This document shows, one piece after another, positions 16,733 to 25,124 of a stretch of 64,000 nt of DNA; the stretch's first letter is position 1; each line of letters starts with the position of its first letter. The notes under the pieces are model-generated. The model worked only from the letters and a program-made list of their open reading frames with translations, made no database searches and was not told the origin of the DNA. The stretch covers positions 35,204-99,203 of the forward strand of contig LVAT01000022.1 of assembly GCA_001604135.1 (NCBI GenBank). Direction: 5' to 3'. Made by a program: the position numbers and the translations under genes. The stretch comes from Clostridiales bacterium Firm_14 (lineage in GTDB: Bacteria; Bacillota; Clostridia; Saccharofermentanales; Saccharofermentanaceae).

Positions 16733-18866
16733 CTTGTATTCTCCTATAAACCTCAGAATCACTGAGTTTTACTTTGTCACCCGTCCTCAGGATGTTGAAG
16801 CAGACCCTCATGGGTTTTATCGTCCTAAGCCTTATCAGCCTGCAGTCAGCGAAAACCTCGAGGCACCGCTTAAGCTGGAACGGAGTCACCGATACATCAT
16901 AATTGTTAGACACCAATCTTGCAAGAAGGTCTAAGTCGACCGTCGACATCGCATTGCCTCCGAAACGCTCGATCGCCTTGTAACAAGCGCCATACTGCTC
17001 CGATGTCGGCCGCATCTGTCCCCTGATATCTTCGCCGGGTGCCATTTTCGCGATCTGGTCCATAGCAAGTCCGCTCGTATAAAGCTTCTCCGCGATCTCG
17101 GCCTTCTGCCACATGAATCCCGGCGCCTTCTCGGGCCTGATGTCCTCCAAGTGCAGGCTCAGCGAAGTCTCGCCCCTGTAGCAGTATTCGTTAAGCGTAT
17201 AAGCGATATCGACCTTGTCGCCCGCTCTCAGGATATTGAAATAATCACCCATTCCGAAGCCAACCGCAGAAAGGCTCGTCTTGCCCTGCGCGTCTGTCAG
17301 GTCTAGCCTGATGTGAGCGCCCTGGCTCATCTGCGCAATGCCCGAGATAACAAGCCCCTTAGTAACAAACACCGGCTTGGGATTACCAATTCCGAAAGGC
17401 CTCAGCTTGCTTACCTCATAGTAAGCATCGAAGTCCAGTCCCTCCGGCGCGATCTCGCACTCGGCATTGATCGCATCCTCATCCGACTCTTCGCCGGACT
17501 GGCCCTTCTCTTCAAAGATCTTCGCCGACTCAGTCTCGAGCGCCTCCATGAACGCGCCCATCTCAGTCTTCCTTACGAGAAGTCCGGCCGCCTTCTTATG
17601 TCCTCCGAAGTTCACGAGCTTATCAGAGATCCTCTCCAGGCACTCATAAAGATCAAAGTCTCCAAAGGCTCTTCCCGAACCCTTCGCGCATCCGGGCTCA
17701 GTCGAATCATCCGTAAACACCAGAGCCGATCTGCCATAGAACTGCGACAGCTTGCCCGCAACGATTCCAAGCACGCCCTGGTGCCAATCCTTACCGTATA
17801 CAACGATCGGACCGCACGTATTCGTGAGCGACCATCTGTCAGGCCTCGTCGGGCTCTCCAATTGTGCCCTCGCCTCATCAAAGACCTTCGCCTCGATCTC
17901 CTTACGCTCATCATTCTGCCTCGTAAGGTCCTGCGCAGCACTCTTTGCCTCAGTCGGGTTGTTCTCGAGGAAGAGCTTCAAGGCATCAGCCGAATCATAA
18001 AGCCTGCCCGCCGCATTGATTCGCGGCACGAAATTAAACGAAATAAACGTCTCATCCAAAGTCTTTCCCGGTGCCAGAAGCATCTCGTTCATAACACCGA
18101 CGCCGACATTTGAAGGATTCTTCATGCTCTTAAAAGCACGCTTGATAATGGTCCTGTTCTCATTCGTAACGGACACCAGGTCAGCGATCGTCGCAAGTCC
18201 CGCAAGCTCAACCGCCTGACGCCAGATATTTCCCGTGACCTTGTACTTACCGTCCTTGCCCAATGCCTCAACGAGCTTCAATGCAACGCCCGCGCCGCAA
18301 AGATCGATGAACGGATAAGTATTGTCCGGCCTCTTCGCGCAGATAACGCAATCTGCCGGCGGCAGCTCATCCTTAACATTGTGGTGATCCGTAACGATAA
18401 CCTTGATTCCGCGGTTCTTAAGCTCCTGCACCGTATCAACATTCGTAACGCCGCAGTCAACCGTGATCACGAGATCAGGATTCTTCTCAATGACCTTGTC
18501 CATGATCTTCTCGGTAAGTCCGTAACCGTGCTCCGACCTGTGCGGCACGATGTAATACACCTTAACCGAATGGCTCCTGAAATACCTGACAAGTATCGAC
18601 GTCGCAGTAACGCCGTCACAATCGTAGTCGCCGTAAACCAGTATCTTACCGTGGCGGTCCATCGTCTCATTAATGATGTCGACAGCCTTGCGCATGTCAT
18701 TATAGAGGAACGGATCATGCCAGATACCGTCATCCTCAGCCAAAAACTGCTCTACGGATTGTCCTTCAGTTATTCCGCGATTCTTAAGCAAAACATTAAG
18801 GAGCGTACCGGCATCCCCTACTTTTTGGGACGCCGATAAGCGCCAGTTCTTACCGGTCAACAACAT
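16725..18866 (-). CDS. recJ: Single-stranded-DNA-specific exonuclease RecJ
   Basis: 713 aa. DHH phosphoesterase motifs are seen in order: YGDYDCDGVTA, VDCGV, and VTDHHN. They are followed by the DHHA1 domain (FGGHKKAAGLLV) and an OB-like C-terminal region. RecJ degrades ssDNA 5'-3' in recombination and repair. The frame extends upstream to 18983, but ATG 18866 opens the family-like N-terminus (MLLTGKNWRL). A consensus promoter lies 34-62 bp upstream, within the longer frame, supporting the shorter start. Its ribosome site is weak. It forms an operon with rel, which overlaps its 3' end. Confidence 0.93.
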   Translation of the reverse strand: MLLTGKNWRLSASQKVGDAGTLLNVLLKNRGITEGQSVEQFLAEDDGIWHDPFLYNDMRKAVDIINETMDRHGKILVYGDYDCDGVTATSILVRYFRSHSVKVYYIVPHRSEHGYGLTEKIMDKVIEKNPDLVITVDCGVTNVDTVQELKNRGIKVIVTDHHNVKDELPPADCVICAKRPDNTYPFIDLCGAGVALKLVEALGKDGKYKVTGNIWRQAVELAGLATIADLVSVTNENRTIIKRAFKSMKNPSNVGVGVMNEMLLAPGKTLDETFISFNFVPRINAAGRLYDSADALKLFLENNPTEAKSAAQDLTRQNDERKEIEAKVFDEARAQLESPTRPDRWSLTNTCGPIVVYGKDWHQGVLGIVAGKLSQFYGRSALVFTDDSTEPGCAKGSGRAFGDFDLYECLERISDKLVNFGGHKKAAGLLVRKTEMGAFMEALETESAKIFEEKGQSGEESDEDAINAECEIAPEGLDFDAYYEVSKLRPFGIGNPKPVFVTKGLVISGIAQMSQGAHIRLDLTDAQGKTSLSAVGFGMGDYFNILRAGDKVDIAYTLNEYCYRGETSLSLHLEDIRPEKAPGFMWQKAEIAEKLYTSGLAMDQIAKMAPGEDIRGQMRPTSEQYGACYKAIERFGGNAMSTVDLDLLARLVSNNYDVSVTPFQLKRCLEVFADCRLIRLRTIKPMRVCFNILRTGDKVKLSDSEVYRRIQGD

Positions 18867-18899
18867 AAAACTATTCTCAACTTTATCTTTATTGACTTT

Positions 18900-18928
18900 A
18901 TTATAGCCGAATTGCCGCTCATTTACAA
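18900..18928 (-). promoter_or_regulatory. Promoter of recJ-rel operon
   Basis: Minus strand: TTGTAA (18928-18923), 17-bp spacer, TATAAT (18905-18900). The 16-bp palindrome at 18947-18962 lies about 20 bp upstream of the -35. Confidence 0.65.
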
Positions 18929-18946
18929 AAACGGCCTTTGTCGGTT

Positions 18947-18983
18947 TTGAGACTAGTCTCAATCTTCTGCCATTTAGTCTCAA
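18947..18983. promoter_or_regulatory. Palindromic operator-like site plus half-site (copy 1)
   Basis: TTGAGACTAGTCTCAA is a perfect 16-bp palindrome at 18947-18962. A half-site AGTCTCAA follows at 18976-18983, 21 bp from the matching half of the palindrome. The same palindrome with a half-site 20 bp away occurs at 50290-50327 upstream of a paralog of the gene at 19339. Confidence 0.6.
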
Positions 18984-19049
18984 TCTGCGCTGAAAGGGTT
19001 GATTTGTTGGTAAGGGGGGATAGGATAAGAGGTGTATACGTGGTTAAAC

Positions 19050-19317
19050 ATAGACATGACCTACATTTTTCAAAACAACACCTGATTTGTCTGTAAATAC
19101 GATGCTTTATAAGCCTCTAGCGCCTAGATCAACAGACAAATTCAAAGTATAAACGTCTTTTTGTCTGTATTTTTGACCTGTTACTATCGTTATTTCAAAC
19201 GATTTACAGACAATTTCAAGGATTTTATGGCTTGTTGTCTGTAAATCGGACACATCGACATCGTTTTTTCGAGAAAAATACAGACAAAAGTCCCCACAAG
19301 AGAGAGTTTTGTCTGTT
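19050..19317. repeat. Intergenic tandem hairpin array C, four units, exact 74-bp period
   Basis: Right arms GTCTGT at 19089, 19163, 19237 and 19311, all 74 bp apart. Left arms ACAGAC at 19132, 19206 and 19280, each 31 nt before the next right arm; the left arm of the first unit is degraded. The array occupies the leader of the nuclease gene and its last hairpin ends 8 bp before that gene's ribosome-binding site. No other gene is seen in the 470-bp gap. Confidence 0.85.
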
Positions 19318-19338
19318 GACCCACAAAGGAGGCTTTTT

Positions 19339-20142
19339 ATGTTTGAATCACTGCCTGGAAAGATTGATTTGGATAACCTGAATAATGCTATGGAAGAACT
19401 CATAGCCAAAATCAGCAAGCGTATTGAATCTGCTGCTCCTGGTTCTTTACGTATTAATAGCAAACAAGGTAAATACCAATACTACCACCGCGTTAACCCG
19501 AGTGACCCGCAAGGTAAATACCTCACCAAAAAAGACCGCCATCTCGCCGAACAGCTCGCCCAAAAGGACTACGACACCAAGTTGCTCAAGGTGCTTAAGA
19601 AGCAGCAGAAAGCAATAGAGAATTTCATTGAAGACTACGATCCGGACGCGGCGGAACAGGTTTACATGATGCTGAACGAGCAGCGAAAAGCGCTGGTCAC
19701 GCCGGAATTCCAGAGCGATGAGGAATATGTCAAGCAGTGGTTGAGCCAGCCTTACACGAGGCTGGGGTTCAAGAGCACGGATCAGGAGTTTTACACGGCC
19801 AACGGCGAGCGCGTGAGGTCGAAATCGGAGATCTTGATCGCCGATGCGCTTTTGAGGAACGAGGTCCCATATCTTTGCGAAGTTCCGGTGTACGAGAACG
19901 GCGTGGTGTTTGCGGCGCCGGACTTCAAGTGCCTGAACAAGAGACTTCGAAAAGTCTTTTATTGGGAACATTTGGGGAAGCTCGGCGATGCGGAGTATTC
20001 GGACCGCAATGCCAAAAAGCTCGAAAAGTACACGCTCGCAGAAGGTTTTGATGAATCGAGCCTGATACTGACGTTTGAGACGGACAATCACCCGCTGAAC
20101 ACAAAGGTCATAGAGGAAAAGATCCGCCGATACCTGCTCTGA
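19339..20142 (+). CDS. PD-(D/E)XK-like nuclease family protein (paralog 1)
   Basis: 267 aa. The N-terminal ~120 residues are charged and helical. The C-terminal ~130 residues carry GERVRSKSEILIAD (acidic residue E), PYLCEVPVY, an APDF motif (D) and FYWEHLG (E-x-H), the layout of restriction-endonuclease-like (TnsA/DUF559-like) folds. ATG 19339 follows a strong AAAGGAGG. A paralog at 49427-50215 shares these blocks. No methylase or transposase is adjacent. The role is unknown; DNA cleavage is inferred only from motif order, and the usual final Lys appears replaced by His. It lies downstream of hairpin array C and a palindromic operator-like site. Confidence 0.65.
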   Translation: MFESLPGKIDLDNLNNAMEELIAKISKRIESAAPGSLRINSKQGKYQYYHRVNPSDPQGKYLTKKDRHLAEQLAQKDYDTKLLKVLKKQQKAIENFIEDYDPDAAEQVYMMLNEQRKALVTPEFQSDEEYVKQWLSQPYTRLGFKSTDQEFYTANGERVRSKSEILIADALLRNEVPYLCEVPVYENGVVFAAPDFKCLNKRLRKVFYWEHLGKLGDAEYSDRNAKKLEKYTLAEGFDESSLILTFETDNHPLNTKVIEEKIRRYLL

Positions 20143-20178
20143 CATGCACGGCACAACAAATGCTGTGCACACTGCAAC

Positions 20179-20203
20179 AAAAAGGCCACCCTTGCAGGTG
20201 GCC
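20179..20203 (-). terminator. Terminator of rpsU (bidirectional hairpin)
   Basis: Stem GGCCACC (20184-20190) / GGTGGCC (20197-20203) with TTTTTG on the minus strand; the plus side has a poorer T tract but may also stop the nuclease gene transcript. Confidence 0.8.
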
Positions 20204-20217
20204 TCGTTTAAGTCTTA

Positions 20218-20391
20218 TTAATGCTTTCTCTTACGAGCTGCTTCAGACTTCTTCTTTCTCTTTACAGAAGGCTTCTCGTAATGTTCTCTCTTACGAACTT
20301 CTGCAAGAACGCCTGACTTTGCGCAAGAACGCTTAAATCTGCGAAGTGCACTGTCAAGGGACTCGCCTTCCTTAACTTTAATCTCAGACAT
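20218..20391 (-). CDS. rpsU: 30S ribosomal protein S21
   Basis: 57 aa, typical S21 length. It starts [20 protein letters not shown], contains [19 protein letters not shown] and ends in the basic RKRKH tail. S21 is a late-assembling small-subunit protein near the mRNA 3' platform. ATG 20391 follows GGGGGGAT; the frame reaches 20460 only by including the promoter. It forms a monocistronic unit with a near-perfect promoter and a strong terminator. Confidence 0.97.
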   Translation of the reverse strand: MSEIKVKEGESLDSALRRFKRSCAKSGVLAEVRKREHYEKPSVKRKKKSEAARKRKH

Positions 20392-20431
20392 CTTTATCCC
20401 CCCTCTCTTCGCGTGGATTTCAAACTCGCAT

Positions 20432-20460
20432 ATTATATAGGACGACTGCCTATAAGTCAA
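20432..20460 (-). promoter_or_regulatory. Promoter of rpsU
   Basis: Minus strand TTGACT (20460-20455), 17-bp spacer, TATAAT (20437-20432). Confidence 0.8.
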
Positions 20461-20487
20461 ACACTATGGCTTTGATCCGTATAACTA

Positions 20488-21867
20488 TTATGTTCCGGCC
20501 TGTTTTTTCACATAGACAAAATAGGGTTCGGTGTCCAATTCGTTCAGTTTGTAGATCATGTGCCCGTCAAAACGGTGGAGGTCGTAATTCGATTCGAAGC
20601 CGTCGATTTCTTCGTGGGCGATCACGACATCCGGGAATTCTTCTGTAAACTTGTCATTGGCAACAGACGAGCTCCAGATATAGTACGGCTTTCCGTAAGG
20701 CTCGTTGGAATAGATAGGATCATCGTAGTAGGCCGAGACGGATACTGCATTAAAGCCGACTCTGTTTATGCTTGCGCCGGATTCAACGTAGGGCCTTATG
20801 AATTCAGCGATATCCTTTGCAGGAGAATATTGGTTCCGGTAATCATAAAAGATCGAATAGGCTCCGGTTAGGCACTGGATCGCAAGGAGCGCGATGACGA
20901 TGGTGCTTGCTGCAATGTTCAGGCCTTTCTCGGGCTTGTGCGTTGTCTTTTTCGAGTCGTCATGGAAAATGATCATCAATGAAGCCAGGAGGTCGAAAAG
21001 ATATGTCATGTGCCATTCGCGCTGGTAGAAAAAGGCCATAAACAGCACGAGCGGCGCGGCTATAACGACAGTCCGGATCAGATCGTGCCTGAAATAGTAA
21101 GCCAAAAGGATGAGCATAAATGCAAGGAACAAGTACTGGCCAACCTTGCTTTCCACATTGAACAGCAACGCGGTGGTGGCATTTTTCGCGAAAGAAGACA
21201 GAACCAGGCCCGGAACGCAGTCGTCCGGCGGCAAAGAGAGAAAAGCGATGATCAGGATCAATATTCCTGTTGCGAAAAAGGGTATCCTGAATCTCTTATA
21301 GAGCGGATCTCTGAACATCGTCTTCAGCATGACTATGAAATCCCACAGCATGAACGAGCACGATATTACCATGCCGTATGAACTGGTGAGAGCTAAGAAC
21401 AACAACGCCAGATGATATCTGACAGGCTTTTCCAGACGATTCTTGTAGAACAGCACGATCAGCATCATCGCAGGGAAAACAAGCGCATACTGCCTTGCGA
21501 TCACGGCATTCTGATAGATGACGAAGAACGAGAACGGCAGCATCACTTTTGCCAAGAGCGGCGCGTCGGTTAAGAAAAGCAGGATAACGCCGATCGCCGT
21601 TAACACTAGCGGGATAACGAATATGTGATCGTAATCGAGGCCGAAGAGCTGGAACGCCTTGTTTATCAGGTGCCAGGTGGGCAGCGTGCCTTCGTAGCGG
21701 ACGGCTTTGAAGATGCCTACAAGGTCGTTGTCGCGCGCGATGAGCCAGCTCTGCGCTTCATCTGCCCAAGGCTCATGATGGAGTCCCGCGAAAACAGCGA
21801 TGCCGAGAAAAGCAGCAAAGACTACGCCGTAGATTATCCATAGTTTATCGGGCCTCAGCTTGTTCAT
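20488..21867 (-). CDS. GT-C-type membrane glycosyltransferase-like protein
   Basis: 459 aa with about ten hydrophobic helices. Directly after the first helix lies an acidic motif in an extracytoplasmic loop (HHEPWADEAQSWLIARD), matching the Asp-Glu motif that binds metal or lipid-phosphate sugar in PMT/ArnT-like GT-C transferases. Then come YEGTLPTWHLINK and a run of helices, and a soluble C-terminal part. It probably transfers a sugar from a polyprenyl-phosphate donor outside the membrane; acceptor unknown. It starts 7 bp after the stop of the prepilin-peptidase-like gene, so the two are likely cotranscribed. Confidence 0.65.
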   Translation of the reverse strand: MNKLRPDKLWIIYGVVFAAFLGIAVFAGLHHEPWADEAQSWLIARDNDLVGIFKAVRYEGTLPTWHLINKAFQLFGLDYDHIFVIPLVLTAIGVILLFLTDAPLLAKVMLPFSFFVIYQNAVIARQYALVFPAMMLIVLFYKNRLEKPVRYHLALLFLALTSSYGMVISCSFMLWDFIVMLKTMFRDPLYKRFRIPFFATGILILIIAFLSLPPDDCVPGLVLSSFAKNATTALLFNVESKVGQYLFLAFMLILLAYYFRHDLIRTVVIAAPLVLFMAFFYQREWHMTYLFDLLASLMIIFHDDSKKTTHKPEKGLNIAASTIVIALLAIQCLTGAYSIFYDYRNQYSPAKDIAEFIRPYVESGASINRVGFNAVSVSAYYDDPIYSNEPYGKPYYIWSSSVANDKFTEEFPDVVIAHEEIDGFESNYDLHRFDGHMIYKLNELDTEPYFVYVKKQAGT

Positions 21868-21874
21868 ATGCGAT

Positions 21875-22660
21875 TTAAGCGAGAATGACCGCCAGAATGT
21901 CTTTTACAAGGAACGCAGCCACAAATCCGATGGAGATTGCTGGAGCGAGTGAGATCTTTCTCTTTTTGGATCTGCAGACTAGCGCGAAAACAATACCCAA
22001 TACGACCGCAACACCCAGTGCGATGACAGAGCCTTTGAAACCCAGGAAAAGCATGAGGCACATTGCAAGTTTTGTGGGGCCGTAGCTGACTTTGTCCTTC
22101 ATGATCTTGCCAATGATAGCGGTTGCTACAGCCATGAGAAGACCGCATGCTGCAGATGCGATAACGCCTTCGATCGCAAAGCGCTGCATGTCAGGTCTGA
22201 AGCCGACGCTCATGATCCAGACGACGAGGATAGCTGCGAGGAACCCGTCAGGAATGACGCCGGAATCCCAGTCTGCAAGCGAGAGACCGAGGAGCAGCAT
22301 TTCAAGTGCCAGTGCTGCGATCACTGCAGCGTCGACAACGCCGTGGAGCGCGAGAGTTGCTACGAACAAAACGCCAAGGATTATCTCGAAGATCAGGTCT
22401 CTGGGCGGCACCTTGGAACCGCAGTATCTGCACTTGCCCTTGAGAGCGATGTATGAAACTATCGGGAAAAGATCAGCAGTCGATAATTCATGACCGCAGG
22501 TGTCACAGTGGCTGTGGCCCAGCATCCAGTCTTCGTGGCGGACGACGCGCCATGCGGTGCAGGTGATGAAGCTCGCGAAAACAGCTCCGAACAAAAAAGC
22601 CAAAAAGATCAGGTAATAACCAACAAACGGTATCTGAAATAACGGGTATGAAAAATCCAA
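21875..22660 (-). CDS. Prepilin peptidase (A24)-like membrane protein, second catalytic Asp missing
   Basis: 261 aa, polytopic. The N-terminal cytoplasmic zinc-binding segment is present (HCDTCGHE about 27 residues before CRYCGSK), as is the first active-site motif LADWDSGVIPDG. The second A24 motif, normally GxGDxK, reads SYGPTKLAM, so the catalytic Asp is absent while the flanking LFLGFKGSV and LAPAISIGF blocks are kept. It may be an inactive or altered member. The start is TTG 22660 with GGAGG about 10 nt upstream. No pilin genes are in the window; the GT-C gene follows directly. Confidence 0.75.
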   Translation of the reverse strand: MDFSYPLFQIPFVGYYLIFLAFLFGAVFASFITCTAWRVVRHEDWMLGHSHCDTCGHELSTADLFPIVSYIALKGKCRYCGSKVPPRDLIFEIILGVLFVATLALHGVVDAAVIAALALEMLLLGLSLADWDSGVIPDGFLAAILVVWIMSVGFRPDMQRFAIEGVIASAACGLLMAVATAIIGKIMKDKVSYGPTKLAMCLMLFLGFKGSVIALGVAVVLGIVFALVCRSKKRKISLAPAISIGFVAAFLVKDILAVILA

Positions 22661-22794
22661 GCTCCTTTGCCCTCCTAAGCTGTCCTAATGCCCCAAAGAC
22701 ATATTTTTCTTCATAACTAATGTTTATTTTAAGTATGGGGTAATGAAGTGTCAAATAGTCATTATCTTTTCGCGGGCGGCAGCATCAATAAAGC

Positions 22795-22830
22795 AAAAAA
22801 CGGGCTCTGTAACAATGTTACAAAGCCCGT
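22795..22830 (-). terminator. Terminator of the GH3 gene, containing a 15-bp palindrome
   Basis: Stem ACGGGCT (22800-22806) / AGCCCGT (22824-22830) followed on the minus strand by TTTTTT. The loop is itself the palindrome TGTAACAATGTTACA (22808-22822), found again at 44051 and 59085. Confidence 0.75.
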
Positions 22831-22858
22831 AAACCTTTATTTTATTATGGTCTCAAGA

Positions 22859-24946
22859 TCAGATCGTAAAGACCTCTGCCTTCTTGCCGGTGAGTCTTTC
22901 GGTGAGGCTGTCGGGCTGGCCGAAGCCTACATAGAACGTGATACCGCCTTCCGGGCCGACCTTTTCGCCCTTGTCGTTAACGACTTTGAATCTCTCGGCA
23001 GGGATTACGATCTCAGCTTCGCCTGAAGCGCCGGCCTCTAATGTGATCCTCTCAAATGCGGCAAGCCTTGTATTAAGGACTTCGTTGGGATCTTGAGCCT
23101 TCATGTAGACCTGAATGACTTCAGATGTCTTGATGCCGCCGTTATTCTCAACAGCAACCTTAATAGTGATGCCGCTCATCTTATCACCCGTGTGATCAAC
23201 TGATGTGATGTCCATCTTTCCGTAAGTAAGGCCGTAGCCGAACGGATAGAGAGGCTCTGTCTCAAGATAGCGGTATGTTCTGCCCTTCATCGAGTAATCC
23301 TCGAATTCAGGAAGATCGTTTGTGTCCTTATAGAAAGTAACCGGGAGCTTTCCGGAAGGATTTACCTTGCCGAAGATGATGTCGCCGATCGACTGGCCGC
23401 CCCTGGCGCCCGGATACCATGCCTGAATGACAGCTGATGCCTTATCGTTAAGAACGCTCAGATCCATTGCAGAACCGGCCATTACGACTGTAATGAACGG
23501 TTTGCCGGATGCGATAACGAGATCGATAAGCTTGCGCTGGGTCTTGGGGAATAAGAGGTCCGGCTTGTCGCCTGACTTATACATGTTGCCCTGGTCGCCT
23601 TCTTCGCCTTCGAGATTCTCGTTAAGACCGATGACGAGAACGACGAGATCAGATCTGTTCATTACTGCCTTTGCTTCAGCAAGTCTGTGGTATTCGCGGG
23701 ACAATACGTCCGGCTTCGGAGTGCTGATGTCGCAGCCTTCGGAGTAGAGGATCCTCACATTGTCTCCTGCGGCGTTCCTGATACCCTCTAAGGCCGTGAT
23801 GTATTCAGATGATGTTCCGTAGTAGTTACCGATGAGGCAGGCTCTGGAATCAGCGTTAGGGCCGATTACGGAGATGACCTGAGCCTTATTGGCATCGAGA
23901 GGAAGAATGCCGTCGTTCTTAAGGAGAACGATGCTCTCGTCAGAAGCGCGCTTTGCGACGTTGAGATTATCCTTAGTCTCAACGTCAAGATAATTGAGAC
24001 CGTCGAATTCGGTCTCGTCGAACATGCCCAGGATGAATCTTGTGGTAAAGAGCCTTACTGCAGCCTGACGGATTGTCTCCTCAGTGATGAGGCCCTGCTT
24101 GTAAGCGCTCATCAGGTGGATATATGTGCAGCCGCAGTTAAGGTCGCACCCCTTGTTAAGTGCGAGCGCGGCGCTCTCTTCATTAGTCTTTGTTACCTTA
24201 TGATGCTCGTGGAAGTCTCTGATCGCCCAGCAGTCGGAAACGATGTGGCCTTCGAAATTCCACTTGTCGCGGATGACATCCTGCAGATAAGAGTGGCCGC
24301 AGCAGGGTTCGCCGTTGGTCCTGTTGTAAGCGCCCATTACGGACTCGACCTTTGCTTCCTTTACGCATGCCTCGAAAGCGGGCATGTATGTCTCATAGAG
24401 ATCCTTGTCGTTGCATGTGGCGTTGAACTGGTGTCTTACAGCCTCAGGTCCTGAGTGGACTACGAAATGCTTTGCGCATGCGGCTGTCTTCATGTATTCG
24501 CCGTCGCCCTGAAGTCCTTCGATGAAAGGGATCGCGAGCCTGGAAATGAGCACCGGATCTTCACCGTATGTCTCCTGTCCCCTGCCCCACCTGGGGTCAC
24601 GGAAGAGGTTTACGTTAGGCGACCAGAATGTCAATCCCTTATAGATGTCACGGTCGCCGTTGGCCTTGTATTCGTTATATTTTGCACGGCCTTCATTGCC
24701 GCAGACCTCACCGACTTCGCCCATGAGTTCGGTATCGAAAGTAGCGCCTAATCCGATCGCCTGGGGGAAGCTCGTTGCCGTTCCGGCTCTTGCGACTCCG
24801 TGCAGAGTCTCGTTCCACCAGTTGTACTCAGGGATGCCCAAGCGGTCGATCGCAGGAGAATCATATCTGAGCTGCGAGCAGGCCTCTTCGATGGTCATCT
24901 TACTTACTAATTCTTCGGCTCTTTGCTTAGCTTTTTGTCTGTCCAT
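22859..24946 (-). CDS. Glycoside hydrolase family 3, probable beta-xylosidase
   Basis: 695 aa. Order: GH3 N-terminal barrel (NWWNETLHGVARAG, WSPNVNLFRDPRWGRGQETYGEDP, KHFVVHSGPE), the nucleophile region VSDCWAIRDFH with Asp, the GH3 C-terminal domain (VISVIGPNADSR, VVMAGSAMDLS, WYPGARGGQSIGDIIFG), and a C-terminal fibronectin-III-like domain. The barrel motifs resemble xylan 1,4-beta-xylosidases more than beta-glucosidases. There is no signal peptide, so it should hydrolyse imported xylo-oligosaccharides in the cytoplasm. ATG 24946 follows AGGGGAG. It is divergent from the AraC gene, with motif sites in between. Confidence 0.88.
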   Translation of the reverse strand: MDRQKAKQRAEELVSKMTIEEACSQLRYDSPAIDRLGIPEYNWWNETLHGVARAGTATSFPQAIGLGATFDTELMGEVGEVCGNEGRAKYNEYKANGDRDIYKGLTFWSPNVNLFRDPRWGRGQETYGEDPVLISRLAIPFIEGLQGDGEYMKTAACAKHFVVHSGPEAVRHQFNATCNDKDLYETYMPAFEACVKEAKVESVMGAYNRTNGEPCCGHSYLQDVIRDKWNFEGHIVSDCWAIRDFHEHHKVTKTNEESAALALNKGCDLNCGCTYIHLMSAYKQGLITEETIRQAAVRLFTTRFILGMFDETEFDGLNYLDVETKDNLNVAKRASDESIVLLKNDGILPLDANKAQVISVIGPNADSRACLIGNYYGTSSEYITALEGIRNAAGDNVRILYSEGCDISTPKPDVLSREYHRLAEAKAVMNRSDLVVLVIGLNENLEGEEGDQGNMYKSGDKPDLLFPKTQRKLIDLVIASGKPFITVVMAGSAMDLSVLNDKASAVIQAWYPGARGGQSIGDIIFGKVNPSGKLPVTFYKDTNDLPEFEDYSMKGRTYRYLETEPLYPFGYGLTYGKMDITSVDHTGDKMSGITIKVAVENNGGIKTSEVIQVYMKAQDPNEVLNTRLAAFERITLEAGASGEAEIVIPAERFKVVNDKGEKVGPEGGITFYVGFGQPDSLTERLTGKKAEVFTI

Positions 24947-25011
24947 AGCGATATTCTCCCCTGTAAATAATGATGATTAGATTTTACAGTATCCAAATTT
25001 GATTATGTATC

Positions 25012-25042
25012 ACATTCTGCTTGATATTTTACAAATTTTGCT
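25012..25042 (-). promoter_or_regulatory. Putative AraC-type operator upstream of the GH3 gene
   Basis: On the minus strand AGCAAAATTTGT (25042-25031) and AGCAGAATGT (25021-25012), direct repeats whose AGCA ends lie 21 bp apart, about two helical turns. The same motif precedes the binding-protein and xylulokinase genes. Confidence 0.5.
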
Positions 25043-25124
25043 ATTTTTATGCCCAAACAGGCTTGAAAATGACTAAATCAGTATATAGAATTGTATTATT
25101 CACTTTTATGTATGGGGATTAATA

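Noticed and set aside
19050..19317. CRISPR array or integron-like attC cluster
   Set aside because: Only hairpin arms are constant, there are no cassette ORFs, and no integrase or cas genes nearby.
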